Assembly: GCA_017429885.1 (NCBI GenBank)
Contig: JAFROA010000151.1
Location: 1 to 8,796, forward strand
Direction: 5' to 3'
Length of the DNA: 8,796 bases
DNA from: Bacteroidales bacterium
Lineage (GTDB): Bacteria; Bacteroidota; Bacteroidia; Bacteroidales; UBA932
The notes below the pieces were generated by a model, which did no database searches, had not been told where the DNA came from, and saw only the letters and a list, made by a program, of their open reading frames with translations. Position 1 is the first letter of the stretch, and each line of letters starts with the position of its first letter. Positions 1 through 8,129 of the stretch are shown here, piece by piece. The position numbers and the translations under genes were made by a program.

Positions 1-1697
1 CCAACACGATCAACTCTCTTGGGGAATACTACTGCCAATACCCTCCCATCTGGACAGGCATAGGGCAATATGCCTGGGAAAACCTTGACGCCCAGATAGA
101 TGACATTCTTAAAGTGAGTCCTGAAGCCCGTATCGTGTGCATGATAGACCTTAACACACCCTACTGGGCCACAAGGAGGTTTTCCGGAGACAGCTATGAT
201 TTCATCTCCAGCTTCGCCTGCGACGGCAAGTGGTTCGAGGAGACTGAGAGATGGCTGGAAGACTTCGTCGCTTACGCCGAGAGCAAATACGGTGACAAGA
301 TCTTCGCCTACGTTATCTCCGGCGGGTGCACCTCTGAATGGTATGAATACAAGAGAGGGTACTCCAGTCCATTGAAAGACAAGACATTCGGTGAATGGCT
401 CATGGCTCGGGGAAAACAACCGGCGGAATCGGCGCCAACTCTCCGAGATCTCCATAAGGCGGCATTCGAGAATAAAGTCTATGATCCTGCTACCGAGAGG
501 GACAAGATAGACTACTGGACATTCCACGGTGATGTGATAGCCGACGCCGTGCTGCGTTACGCGGCAAAGGCGAGATCTGTCATCCCCGCCGGAAAACAGA
601 TCGGAGCGTTTTTCGGCTACTACCTTGTCAGCGATCGCCATACGGTGAGTTTCGGCCATATGGGATATGAGAAGGTACTGTCCAGCAAGGACTTGGACTT
701 CTTCATCGCGCCAGCGTCATATTCGAGCAGGGCTATGGGAGATGGCAGCGGGTCGCAGACTCTTTTCGGTACCGCCATGCTCAATGGGAAGAGACTCTTC
801 CATGAGATCGACCACCGGCCACACGGGTATTTCATGGGTGGTTCCGCATACTATGATTCCACAGAGGACATAGCCGGCAATCTACGGGAAGCCTGCTTCG
901 CCATAATCAACCACGCCGACATGTGGTGGTTCGACATGTGGGAACATTTTTACGATGACCCTTCGCTCCGGGAGGCGATAGGAAAGGCCCATGAGGTTTT
1001 CGAGCGCTTCAAGAATGACAATTCCGCTTCCGTGTCCGAGGTCTTGTTCCTGGCCGATCCTGAAAGCATGAATGGGATGAATGACGAGACGCCCTTCCCT
1101 TGGTCACTCTGCGAGCCGTTCAGGAACGCTCTCGGCAAGATGGGAATGCCGATCGACTGCTATTCCCTGTCCGACGTTCCGATACTGGACTTGTCTCAAT
1201 ACAAAGTGATAGCGCTCCCGGCCACCATGACCATCACCAAGGAGAAAGAGTCTTTGCTGAAAGAATATATCTGCAAAGACGACAGGACGGTCATCTGGTG
1301 CTATGCCCCAGGACTGAGTGACGGGAAGTCTCTGGATATCAACAGAGTAAAGAAATGGGCAGGCGTACAGTTCGGATCCCCTGGAGTGAGTGTCACGAAA
1401 ATGGGGAATTGGACGGCGGTGTATGCCAAGGATCCTTCGGAGTACTCAAGTGAAGTCTTAAGGAAACTCTGCCTGGAGGCCGGTGCCCACGAGTATATTG
1501 AAGACACGATCCCGGTATTCGCCAATGAGAGACTCATTTGCGTACATTGCAAAGATGGAGGAAAGAAAACAGTTAACCTTAGAGGCAAGGCAAAAAGGGT
1601 TGTCGATCTGTTCACCGGCAAGACAGTAGCCAAAAACACCTCGAAATTCACACTCGAGTTCAATTCCCCTGACACCAGGTTATTCTGTATTGAATAA
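1..1697 (+). CDS. Clan GH-A glycoside hydrolase, GH42 beta-galactosidase-like (5' end missing)
   Basis: The frame is open to the left edge (first full codon at base 3) and ends at TAA 1695-1697, so about 564 residues are visible and the true start, with any signal peptide, lies outside. The GTG at 114 is internal: the upstream codons read as normal protein with Trp/Tyr-rich barrel sequence. The first ~330 visible residues look like a (beta/alpha)8 barrel. A Thr-Ser-Glu-Trp motif (Glu codon 336-338) fits the acid/base at the end of strand 4, and a Phe-His-Glu-Ile-Asp motif (Glu codon 804-806) fits the nucleophile at the end of strand 7, 156 residues later, as in retaining GH-A enzymes. From about base 1029 a Rossmann-like alpha/beta domain resembles the GH42 trimerisation domain, followed by a small C-terminal beta domain. 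Likely reaction: hydrolysis of a beta-galactoside or related beta-glycoside. The family is inferred from memory of motif patterns; the exact GH family and substrate are uncertain. Confidence 0.8.
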   Translation, partial: NTINSLGEYYCQYPPIWTGIGQYAWENLDAQIDDILKVSPEARIVCMIDLNTPYWATRRFSGDSYDFISSFACDGKWFEETERWLEDFVAYAESKYGDKIFAYVISGGCTSEWYEYKRGYSSPLKDKTFGEWLMARGKQPAESAPTLRDLHKAAFENKVYDPATERDKIDYWTFHGDVIADAVLRYAAKARSVIPAGKQIGAFFGYYLVSDRHTVSFGHMGYEKVLSSKDLDFFIAPASYSSRAMGDGSGSQTLFGTAMLNGKRLFHEIDHRPHGYFMGGSAYYDSTEDIAGNLREACFAIINHADMWWFDMWEHFYDDPSLREAIGKAHEVFERFKNDNSASVSEVLFLADPESMNGMNDETPFPWSLCEPFRNALGKMGMPIDCYSLSDVPILDLSQYKVIALPATMTITKEKESLLKEYICKDDRTVIWCYAPGLSDGKSLDINRVKKWAGVQFGSPGVSVTKMGNWTAVYAKDPSEYSSEVLRKLCLEAGAHEYIEDTIPVFANERLICVHCKDGGKKTVNLRGKAKRVVDLFTGKTVAKNTSKFTLEFNSPDTRLFCIE

Positions 1698-1752
1698 ACT
1701 ATTCTTTTGGTAGATTATTTTTTCAAAAAGGATTAATCACCCTAAACTCGCG

Positions 1753-1783
1753 GTTGCAAATCCCGAAAATCTTTACTAATTTG
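1753..1783 (+). promoter_or_regulatory. Weak Bacteroidota-type promoter candidate (-33/-7)
   Basis: A GTTG at 1753-1756 and a TAATTTG at 1777-1783, separated by 20 bases, approximate the Bacteroidota primary sigma factor elements (TTTG at -33, TAnnTTTG at -7). The -7 match is imperfect: TTTG is exact, but the TA is one base too close. If used, transcription would begin near 1790 and give a leader of roughly 175-180 bases before the lipoprotein gene, containing the G tract and the hairpin. A 6-bp inverted repeat (GCAAAT 1756-1761, ATTTGC 1779-1784) overlaps both elements and may be chance. Confidence 0.3.
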
Positions 1784-1856
1784 CGAAAGATAATCGGCGC
1801 AATTGAGTCAGTCCTATCATAACGTATCTTCCTACCAAGGCTATTATCCTCTCGAT

Positions 1857-1865
1857 GGGGGGGGG
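1857..1865 (+). repeat. Homopolymer tract of nine G
   Basis: Nine consecutive G sit in otherwise A/T-rich intergenic DNA, about 100 bases before the start codon at 1968 and about 30 bases before the terminator-like hairpin. It is the longest homopolymer I noticed in the window and is non-coding. Such tracts are prone to length change by slippage and to sequencing or assembly error, so the exact count should be treated with caution. Confidence 0.85.
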
Positions 1866-1896
1866 TATAACTTATTGCATATCAACATATTACATA

Positions 1897-1943
1897 ACGA
1901 ATGAGCCAAAAAGACCCACTTTTTAGGCTCATTCGTGTTTTTT
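1897..1943 (+). terminator. Intrinsic terminator-like hairpin just before the GH123-like gene
   Basis: ACGAATGAGCC (1897-1907) pairs perfectly with GGCTCATTCGT (1926-1936). The stem continues with AAAAAG (1908-1913) against CTTTTT (1919-1924), giving 17 base pairs with a single bulged A at 1925 and an ACCCA loop (1914-1918). After one G (1937) there are six T (1938-1943). This is the classic shape of a rho-independent terminator on the + strand. It lies 200 bases after the upstream hydrolase stop and only 24 bases before the next ATG, too close for a promoter between it and the gene. It could end the upstream transcript, act as an attenuator in the downstream leader, or protect a 5' mRNA end. 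The structure is clear; its role is inferred. Confidence 0.65.
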
Positions 1944-1967
1944 GGGAAAAACCACAACACATAACTA

Positions 1968-4900
1968 ATGAAACCACATTTCTCTTTATCATTAATCATC
2001 GCGATTTGCGCTATCATGATGGCCTGCTCCGGAACCAGGAATGTCCCGGATGGTGACAGTCGCTACCAGTCATTTGCTCCGGACGGCATACCCTTCAAGG
2101 TTGCTGACACCGAATGGAAAGTGGACAAGAGAGGCCATCACCGGGCAGTGGTGACCGTAAGCGAGGCCAACGCTGAAGGTGTGGTCGCCCAGCTGCCGTG
2201 GAGACGTCCGGACCTGAGGATCGACACAAAGAAAATCATTGTCACCGACGCTGATGACAACGAGATCAAGGATGTGCTCGTCACCAAGATGACCTCGGAG
2301 GAGGGCGAGATAATCTTCAAGCCTTCCGCTGGTGCCGGCACATACTACATCTATTATTTGCCTTATAATTGGCGCCCCAGGAGTGGAGACGCCAGATATG
2401 GCAAACCTTGGAACGATTATCTTCCACCAGAATACGATACGGACAAGGCCTGGTCCGAAAAAATGGTTGGTGTGAAAAATGAACTTCCAAAAGCGACCGT
2501 GAATTGCTTTGAGAGTGTTTCCCGTTTCAACTTCTGGAGCCCTATGGGTTTGATTGCCACGGCGGACGAGATGGACGCTGTAAAGAACGCCGTGGGTAAA
2601 GAGATGGTTATTTTTCCTGAGGACCGGGCCTTCCCTATCCAGTTGACTTACCAGATTCCCGCGAGATGGGCCAAAGGACCGAAGACGGTTTTCAAAGGCG
2701 CGGCCGACAAGAATGAGTATTACGCATGGCAATTCGGTGTCTGGGCGGCGAAGAAGGAACTCAAGAATGTCAAAGTCGCTTTCTCAGAACTCAAGAACGG
2801 CAGTGCCACGATCGGGACGGATGCCATGACATGCTTCAACCAGGAGGGAACAAACTGGGATGGCAAGCATCTGGATTTCACCATCAACGTGCCCAAAGAT
2901 AAGGTGCAGGCTCTCTGGTGCGGAGTCCAGATTCCTGAGGACGCCAAGTCTGGGACCTATAAGGGACAGGCGGTTATCTCAGCGGAAGGCGTTGAGCCTC
3001 AGGCAATACCGATTGAGATTAAAGTGTCGTCCAAGGTCCTGGCGGACAAGGGGGACTCAGAGACCTGGAGACACGCCAGACTACGCTGGCTCAACTCAAC
3101 CATAGCGTTGGACAATGAGCCTGTCGCCCCGTTCAAGGAAATGACTGTGGACGGGAATAAAGTCGAGGCGACCGGCAAAGTCATCGAGGTCGGAGCCAAC
3201 GGTATGGTCGGAAAAATCGAGATCAATGGCAAGGAAGTGTTCGAGAAGCCGCAGACCCTGATTGTCTCCACGAACAGTGGCGACGTGGTCTTCAACGCCG
3301 ACAATGTCAAGATCACCAAGGACGCGGCCGGTCTCGTGACATGGAAAGCCTCCTCGGATCAGAAAGGGATCAAGTTTGACCTTGCCGGGAACATGGAGTT
3401 TGACGGCCACATGCATTTCGACATCAATGTATCTTCAGACAAAGAAATTGAAGCCAAGGATGTGAGGCTTGTCTCCACCTACAGCGCCTACTCTTCCGAG
3501 TATCTCCTCGGTATTGGTTATGGTGGTGGCAAGGGTGGTGGATACCGTCCTGTCAACTACACCTACAAATGGGACGGGTCTTTCGACAGCTATTGGATCG
3601 GCGGCGTGAAAGCCGGTCTCCACACCGAGTTCAGGGGCGGCACCTACCACGGACCGCTTATCTGGGACTATAAACCCGAGCCTACCCCTGTCTGGAGCAA
3701 CAACCACCTGGGGACCGTGACTGTCAGCGGAGCGAAGGGCAAACCAGCCACAGTTATCGCCTCGACAGGCAAGAGGACTATCGGCAAGGAGCCCATGAAC
3801 TATGAGTTCAATCTCCTGATCACCCCGGTCAAGGATCTTAATCCTTCCAAACACTTCTCTGAGAAGTATTACCACTCCAATCCCTCCGGTTTTGACAAGG
3901 CGGCTGAGGACGGGGCCAACATATCCAACATCCACCACGCCACCAACCTCAACCCGTACATCAATTATCCCTACATAATCAGGGACTCCCTGATCATGCA
4001 CATCAAGCACCAGCATGAGAACGGCAGGAAGGTCAAACTGTACTACACCATCCGCGAGCTCACGACCCACTGCGATGAGGTCTACGCGTTCCATAGCCTC
4101 AACCATGAGATATTCCTCGAGGGTGTAGGTTACGGCCTGCCTTGGGATTGCGAGCACCTGATCGACGATTACAAGCCGGCATGGTACACCTCTCTCGACC
4201 ATTTCCGGCCGAATGACTCCGACGCGGCTCTGGTCCTTACGCCTAACTCAAGGTTTATCAACTACTTCCTGGAGGGACTCCGCTGGATGGAAGAGAACTA
4301 CGACCTGGACGGTATCTACATGGATGACGTGTCCTTCGACAGGACAACAGTCAAGAGAATCCGCAAGATTCTGGAGAAATATCACGACGGTGCCCTCATC
4401 GATCTCCACTCAAATACCGGATACTCGCAGGGTCCGGCCAACCAGTACACCGAGTTCTTCCCTTATATGGATCGCCTGTGGTTCGGTGAGAGCTATAAGT
4501 ACAATGAGATGACACCTGACCAATGGCTTGTCACCTTCTCAGGAATCCCGTTCGGCGTGATGAGCGAGATGCTGCAGGATGGCGGAAACAGGTTCTTGGG
4601 GATGGTGTACGGCACCACGGCGAGACACTCATACGCCAAAGGCGAGAAATCACCTGTCCCTGTCTGGAACCTCTGGGACAAGTTCGGGATCAAGGACGCG
4701 AAGATGCTTGGCTACTGGGATCCTGACTGTCCTGTCTCCACCTCGGATCCGGATGTCAAGGCCACGGCTTATGTAAAGGACGGCAAGACCCTGGTCTCTA
4801 TCGGCAACTTCGCCGGCAAAGACAAGACCATAAAGCTGACAATCAATTGGAAAGCCATAGGCATAGATCCCGCTAAGGCTAAGATTACCGCCCCGGAGAT

Positions 4901-4991
4901 CATGAACTTCCAGGATGAGACTTCCTTCAAGGCCGGTCAACCCATCCCGGTCAAGAGCAAGGAAGGTTGGCTGATCGTAATCTCACAATAA
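1968..4991 (+). CDS. GH123-like (DUF6067-type) glycoside hydrolase lipoprotein
   Basis: A full-length protein of 1007 residues. ATG 1968 is chosen because it directly yields a lipoprotein signal peptide (hydrophobic 5-19, lipobox Met-Met-Ala-Cys with lipidated Cys20). Residues ~30-360 are beta-rich and contain the Ala-Leu-Trp-Cys-Gly-Val-Gln-Ile-Pro stretch (from 315) followed by a Ser-Gly-Thr-Tyr-Lys-Gly turn, typical of the GH123 N-terminal-type domain. A beta-rich middle section (~380-640) has a Gly-rich loop at 515-526. The putative barrel (~650-930) carries Asn-Ile-His-His-Ala (654-658), Gly-Ile-Tyr-Met-Asp-Asp-Val (782-788), Asp-Leu-His-Ser (812-815) and Trp-Phe-Gly-Glu (838-841). A C-terminal beta domain follows (~935-1007). 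Asp786/Asp787 are the best catalytic candidates; known GH123 enzymes use an adjacent Asp-Glu. The bond cleaved is unknown. It precedes susC by 38 bases with no visible terminator, so co-transcription is likely. No acidic residue occurs until +9 after the Cys, so a periplasm-facing anchor is possible. Confidence 0.87.
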   Translation: MKPHFSLSLIIAICAIMMACSGTRNVPDGDSRYQSFAPDGIPFKVADTEWKVDKRGHHRAVVTVSEANAEGVVAQLPWRRPDLRIDTKKIIVTDADDNEIKDVLVTKMTSEEGEIIFKPSAGAGTYYIYYLPYNWRPRSGDARYGKPWNDYLPPEYDTDKAWSEKMVGVKNELPKATVNCFESVSRFNFWSPMGLIATADEMDAVKNAVGKEMVIFPEDRAFPIQLTYQIPARWAKGPKTVFKGAADKNEYYAWQFGVWAAKKELKNVKVAFSELKNGSATIGTDAMTCFNQEGTNWDGKHLDFTINVPKDKVQALWCGVQIPEDAKSGTYKGQAVISAEGVEPQAIPIEIKVSSKVLADKGDSETWRHARLRWLNSTIALDNEPVAPFKEMTVDGNKVEATGKVIEVGANGMVGKIEINGKEVFEKPQTLIVSTNSGDVVFNADNVKITKDAAGLVTWKASSDQKGIKFDLAGNMEFDGHMHFDINVSSDKEIEAKDVRLVSTYSAYSSEYLLGIGYGGGKGGGYRPVNYTYKWDGSFDSYWIGGVKAGLHTEFRGGTYHGPLIWDYKPEPTPVWSNNHLGTVTVSGAKGKPATVIASTGKRTIGKEPMNYEFNLLITPVKDLNPSKHFSEKYYHSNPSGFDKAAEDGANISNIHHATNLNPYINYPYIIRDSLIMHIKHQHENGRKVKLYYTIRELTTHCDEVYAFHSLNHEIFLEGVGYGLPWDCEHLIDDYKPAWYTSLDHFRPNDSDAALVLTPNSRFINYFLEGLRWMEENYDLDGIYMDDVSFDRTTVKRIRKILEKYHDGALIDLHSNTGYSQGPANQYTEFFPYMDRLWFGESYKYNEMTPDQWLVTFSGIPFGVMSEMLQDGGNRFLGMVYGTTARHSYAKGEKSPVPVWNLWDKFGIKDAKMLGYWDPDCPVSTSDPDVKATAYVKDGKTLVSIGNFAGKDKTIKLTINWKAIGIDPAKAKITAPEIMNFQDETSFKAGQPIPVKSKEGWLIVISQ

Positions 4992-5029
4992 TATATACTC
5001 ACCATTTATCAACTATTAATCAATCACTT

Positions 5030-8000
5030 ATGTTAAAATCGCCTAGTTTGAGAAGTATCGCGGTAGCGATCTTCCTATGTCTGATGCAGATAGCATTCGC
5101 TCAGACAAAGGTGACCGTTAACGGTACCGTGAAAGATGCCAAAGGACAACCCGTTGTGGGAGCGTTTGTCCTTGAGAAAGGCACCTTGAACGGAGCCGTT
5201 ACAGACGCTGACGGAAAGTGGTCATTATCAGTTCCCGCTGGCGCCGTGGTCACAATCGAGAACCTCGGCTACACCACTGTTGAGTTCAAGGCGGACAAGG
5301 CCGGAACGCACGACCTCACGATGGAGGAGGATGTGCTCGCGCTCGACGATGTCTTGGTCGTGGGTTATTCATCAGCGACTAAGAGAGACCTTATCTCCTC
5401 AGTCTCTACGGTCAAAACCCAGCAGATTTCCAACCTACCGGTTGTGAACATCTCGCAAGGTCTCGCCGGCCGTTCCCCTGGACTTATCGTCCAGCAGAGC
5501 GGTGGTGGTATCAACGTCAACCCGTCCATCAGCATCCGAGGCGGTGGAGAGCCGTTGTACGTTATCGATGGAGCCATCAGGTCTAAGACGGACTTTGTCA
5601 GCCTCTCCCCTGAGGACATCGAGCAGATGAACATCCTGAAGGACGCTTCAGCGACCGCCGTTTACGGTTCACGAGCCGCTAACGGTATCATCCAGATTGT
5701 CACAAGAAGAGGAACTCAAGGCAAGGTCGCCGTCGACTACGACTTCAACCAGTCATTCGCCCAGCCCGCTTTCTGGCCCGATGTCGAGCCGACATGGAAG
5801 CGCTACGAGTTCGCCAACCAGGGGTATTCGAACGACGGTCTTGAGCCCGCATATTCCAAGGAGGTCATTGAGCTTGCCAAGCAGGGAATGGATTCACAGA
5901 GACGCCCTATGGACTCTCAACGCGATCTGATCATCAGGGATTGGGTTCCTCAGACCAAGCACACCGTCAGGGTTTCCGGAGGTAACGATGTCATGCGCAC
6001 CTATGCGTCCTTCTCCAACACTGACCAGAAATCAATGCTGAAGAACGCTGACCACCGTTTCTACCGCTCCACCATCCGTCTCGCCGAGACAGTTAACCTC
6101 AAGAAGTTCGGAGTCCAGATAAACGCCACCGTTGACGGATACACCCAGTCCACTCACGAACCGAGGGGAACCCAGTACGGAGGCCCTGGCTCATCCTTCT
6201 CAGGTCTTGCCCGAGGTGATGAAGGCGTGATATTCAACGCCCACGGACTTCCCTGGTGGAATGGTAACTACAACCACTACGCCCAGACGACCATGGATGC
6301 CGGTTACTCCAAGTGGAGCACCAATGTCATTAACGCAAAGGGAGAGATAGTCTGGAGTGTGCCGTGGGTCAAGGGACTCAAGGCCCGCGTTTCCTCCAAC
6401 TACCGCTACTATTTCTACAATCATAAACTCTGGCAGAAGAATGCCGCCGAGTACGAATGGGATTCCACCCAGCCGATCTACGCCGGCCAGCCTCAGCTGA
6501 CTCTCACCAACGACAAGAACATCGGCTACACCCACCAGGCGTTCCTGGAGTATGCCAACCAGTTCGGCAAGCATTCCATCTCCGCTGTCGGTGGTTACGA
6601 GCAGTACTACGAGACAGGATACGACTATTATCTGGCCAGGACCAACTATGAGTTCCAGGTCGACCAGATCAGCGTGGGTCCCGCCAGCACCCAGACCAAC
6701 GGAGGAAGCGAGTCCGAACTCGGACGCGCCGCCTGGATCGGCCAGGCCCGTTACAACTACGCCAACAAGTATTACCTCGAGGGCAGTATGCGTTATGACG
6801 GTTCCGACTATTTCGCCCCAGGCAAGAGATGGGGACTGTTCGTCGGAGGATCTGTGGGCTGGGTCGTCACAGCTGAGCCATGGATGAAGAGCCTTGTGGA
6901 CAACAACGTCCTCAACATGTTGAAACTCAGAGGTTCCTATGGCCAGACCGGTTTGGACTCCAGCGCGGGCCGATTCGCCTACATGCAGTCCTACACCCTG
7001 AGCGCGACTTCCTATGTCGTAGACGGAGAGTTCGCCTCCGGTTTCAGCGAGGGTGCCCTGCCTTCTCCTGACCTTACTTGGTACACCACCAACCAGACCG
7101 ACATCGGTTTTGACTTCTCATCCTTGTCCAACAGGCTCTACGGCTCATTCGACTACTTCTTCTACAAGACCTTCGGCTACCTTATGGCTCCTACAGGACA
7201 GAGCTATCTGAACCAGGTCATGGGTATCTCCATGCCGAAAGTCAAGTCCGAGTCCGAGTTCCGTCGCGAGGGTATCGAGATCCAGCTGGGCTGGAGGGAC
7301 AATGTCGGCGATTTCAGCTATGACATCGCGGCCAACATGACCTATTTCGACCAGCTCTGGGCTTATAACCAAAGTGAGGCCGAGTCCTCCTACATGAACC
7401 CCTACACCCGCACACAGCAGCAGAGGGGTTATTACGGCAACCGCTACCATTGCCTCGGTTTCTACACCAGCGAGCAAGACGTGTTCAACAGCGTCGGATA
7501 TCTCAGCTCGATGAACACCGGAAACCTGGCGCCCGGCGACCTCAAGTACGAGGACACCAACGGTGACGGGCAGATCACCTCTGCCGACTACCGCAGACTC
7601 GGAAAAACCAGCGTCCCGCGCGCGCAGTACGGACTCAGCATCAATCTCGGTTGGAGAGGATTCTATTTCAGCACATTGATCCAAGGTGCGACCAACTACA
7701 ATCTGGGACTGAACGGAACGAACTATACCAATTCCATGCAGACCAGCCAGGTTGGAGACCTTTCCGTCATCTTCCCTTACCAGGAGAACACTTGGAGCCC
7801 TTCGAACACCAACGCCGCTTACCCGAGGCTCACATCCAACACGAACCTCAACAACAATAACAACTTCATCGACAGCGACTTCTGGCTCATCGACTGTGCG
7901 TACATCCGCATGAAGGACTTCCAGTTCGGATATGACTTCAAGTACTCCGCCCTCAAGAAATACGACTGGCTCTCAAGGCTGAGGGTTGGTATTTCCGGGC

Positions 8001-8122
8001 AGAACATCCTCACATGGTCCAATTCCCAGATTTACGGACTCGACCCCGAAGCCGGTTCATCCCAGAACTACAACTACCCGGTCGACAGGACTCTTGCTTT
8101 AACTGTTAACATTGGATTCTAA
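5030..8122 (+). CDS. SusC/RagA-family TonB-dependent outer-membrane transporter
   Basis: This 1030-residue protein imports oligosaccharides across the outer membrane with TonB-ExbBD energy, as partner of the SusD protein that follows. ATG 5030 is chosen because it gives a clean signal peptide (cleavage expected Ala24/Gln25); an upstream in-frame TTG at 4967 would overlap the previous gene and bury the signal. Domains in order: carboxypeptidase-regulatory-like beta sandwich (~28-103); TonB-box-like Leu-Asp-Asp-Val-Leu-Val-Val-Gly-Tyr (105-113); plug (~114-225) with the SusC signature Leu-Lys-Asp-Ala-Ser-Ala-Thr-Ala-Val-Tyr-Gly-Ser-Arg (203-215); then the beta-barrel ending in a C-terminal Phe. 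A calcium-loop-like Asp-Thr-Asn-Gly-Asp-Gly-Gln-Ile (842-849) and an Asn-rich stretch before the final strands are usual for the family. There is no STN domain, so it is unlikely to signal to an anti-sigma factor. Glycan specificity cannot be read from the sequence. Confidence 0.97.
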   Translation: MLKSPSLRSIAVAIFLCLMQIAFAQTKVTVNGTVKDAKGQPVVGAFVLEKGTLNGAVTDADGKWSLSVPAGAVVTIENLGYTTVEFKADKAGTHDLTMEEDVLALDDVLVVGYSSATKRDLISSVSTVKTQQISNLPVVNISQGLAGRSPGLIVQQSGGGINVNPSISIRGGGEPLYVIDGAIRSKTDFVSLSPEDIEQMNILKDASATAVYGSRAANGIIQIVTRRGTQGKVAVDYDFNQSFAQPAFWPDVEPTWKRYEFANQGYSNDGLEPAYSKEVIELAKQGMDSQRRPMDSQRDLIIRDWVPQTKHTVRVSGGNDVMRTYASFSNTDQKSMLKNADHRFYRSTIRLAETVNLKKFGVQINATVDGYTQSTHEPRGTQYGGPGSSFSGLARGDEGVIFNAHGLPWWNGNYNHYAQTTMDAGYSKWSTNVINAKGEIVWSVPWVKGLKARVSSNYRYYFYNHKLWQKNAAEYEWDSTQPIYAGQPQLTLTNDKNIGYTHQAFLEYANQFGKHSISAVGGYEQYYETGYDYYLARTNYEFQVDQISVGPASTQTNGGSESELGRAAWIGQARYNYANKYYLEGSMRYDGSDYFAPGKRWGLFVGGSVGWVVTAEPWMKSLVDNNVLNMLKLRGSYGQTGLDSSAGRFAYMQSYTLSATSYVVDGEFASGFSEGALPSPDLTWYTTNQTDIGFDFSSLSNRLYGSFDYFFYKTFGYLMAPTGQSYLNQVMGISMPKVKSESEFRREGIEIQLGWRDNVGDFSYDIAANMTYFDQLWAYNQSEAESSYMNPYTRTQQQRGYYGNRYHCLGFYTSEQDVFNSVGYLSSMNTGNLAPGDLKYEDTNGDGQITSADYRRLGKTSVPRAQYGLSINLGWRGFYFSTLIQGATNYNLGLNGTNYTNSMQTSQVGDLSVIFPYQENTWSPSNTNAAYPRLTSNTNLNNNNNFIDSDFWLIDCAYIRMKDFQFGYDFKYSALKKYDWLSRLRVGISGQNILTWSNSQIYGLDPEAGSSQNYNYPVDRTLALTVNIGF

Positions 8123-8129
8123 AAGCGAC

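Noticed and set aside
114..116. GTG as the start of the first hydrolase
   Set aside because: The frame stays open to the left edge and upstream codons encode sequence consistent with the barrel, so this is an internal Val.
1713..1738. A/T-only dyad (GATTA, T6, A5, TTAATC) just after the first hydrolase
   Set aside because: The T and A runs are separated by one base, leaving no proper loop, and the flanks pair weakly. It is not convincing as a terminator beside the much better hairpin at 1897-1943.
3435..4202. Long minus-strand open frame (255 codons) within the lipoprotein hydrolase, with a similar one at 2070-2732
   Set aside because: Both lie antisense to a confidently recognised gene, show no recognisable domain or signal, and are expected as shadows in GC-rich coding DNA.
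4967..5029. In-frame TTG start extending the SusC protein by 21 residues
   Set aside because: It overlaps the end of the hydrolase gene and puts polar residues ahead of a well-formed signal peptide that begins at ATG 5030.
6712..6725. GTCCGA-AC-TCGGAC inverted repeat in susC
   Set aside because: A short 6-bp dyad inside strongly conserved coding sequence with a two-base spacer; most likely chance from codon use.
7553..7576. EF-hand-like Asp-Thr-Asn-Gly-Asp-Gly loop in SusC as a dockerin or fused calcium domain
   Set aside because: A single loop of this kind is a regular part of SusC/RagA proteins and no second motif or domain boundary is present.
7847..7869. Asn-codon-rich stretch near the end of susC as a repeat expansion
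   Set aside because: Asn-rich segments at this position are common in SusC proteins just before the last barrel strands, and the codons are mixed with other residues.
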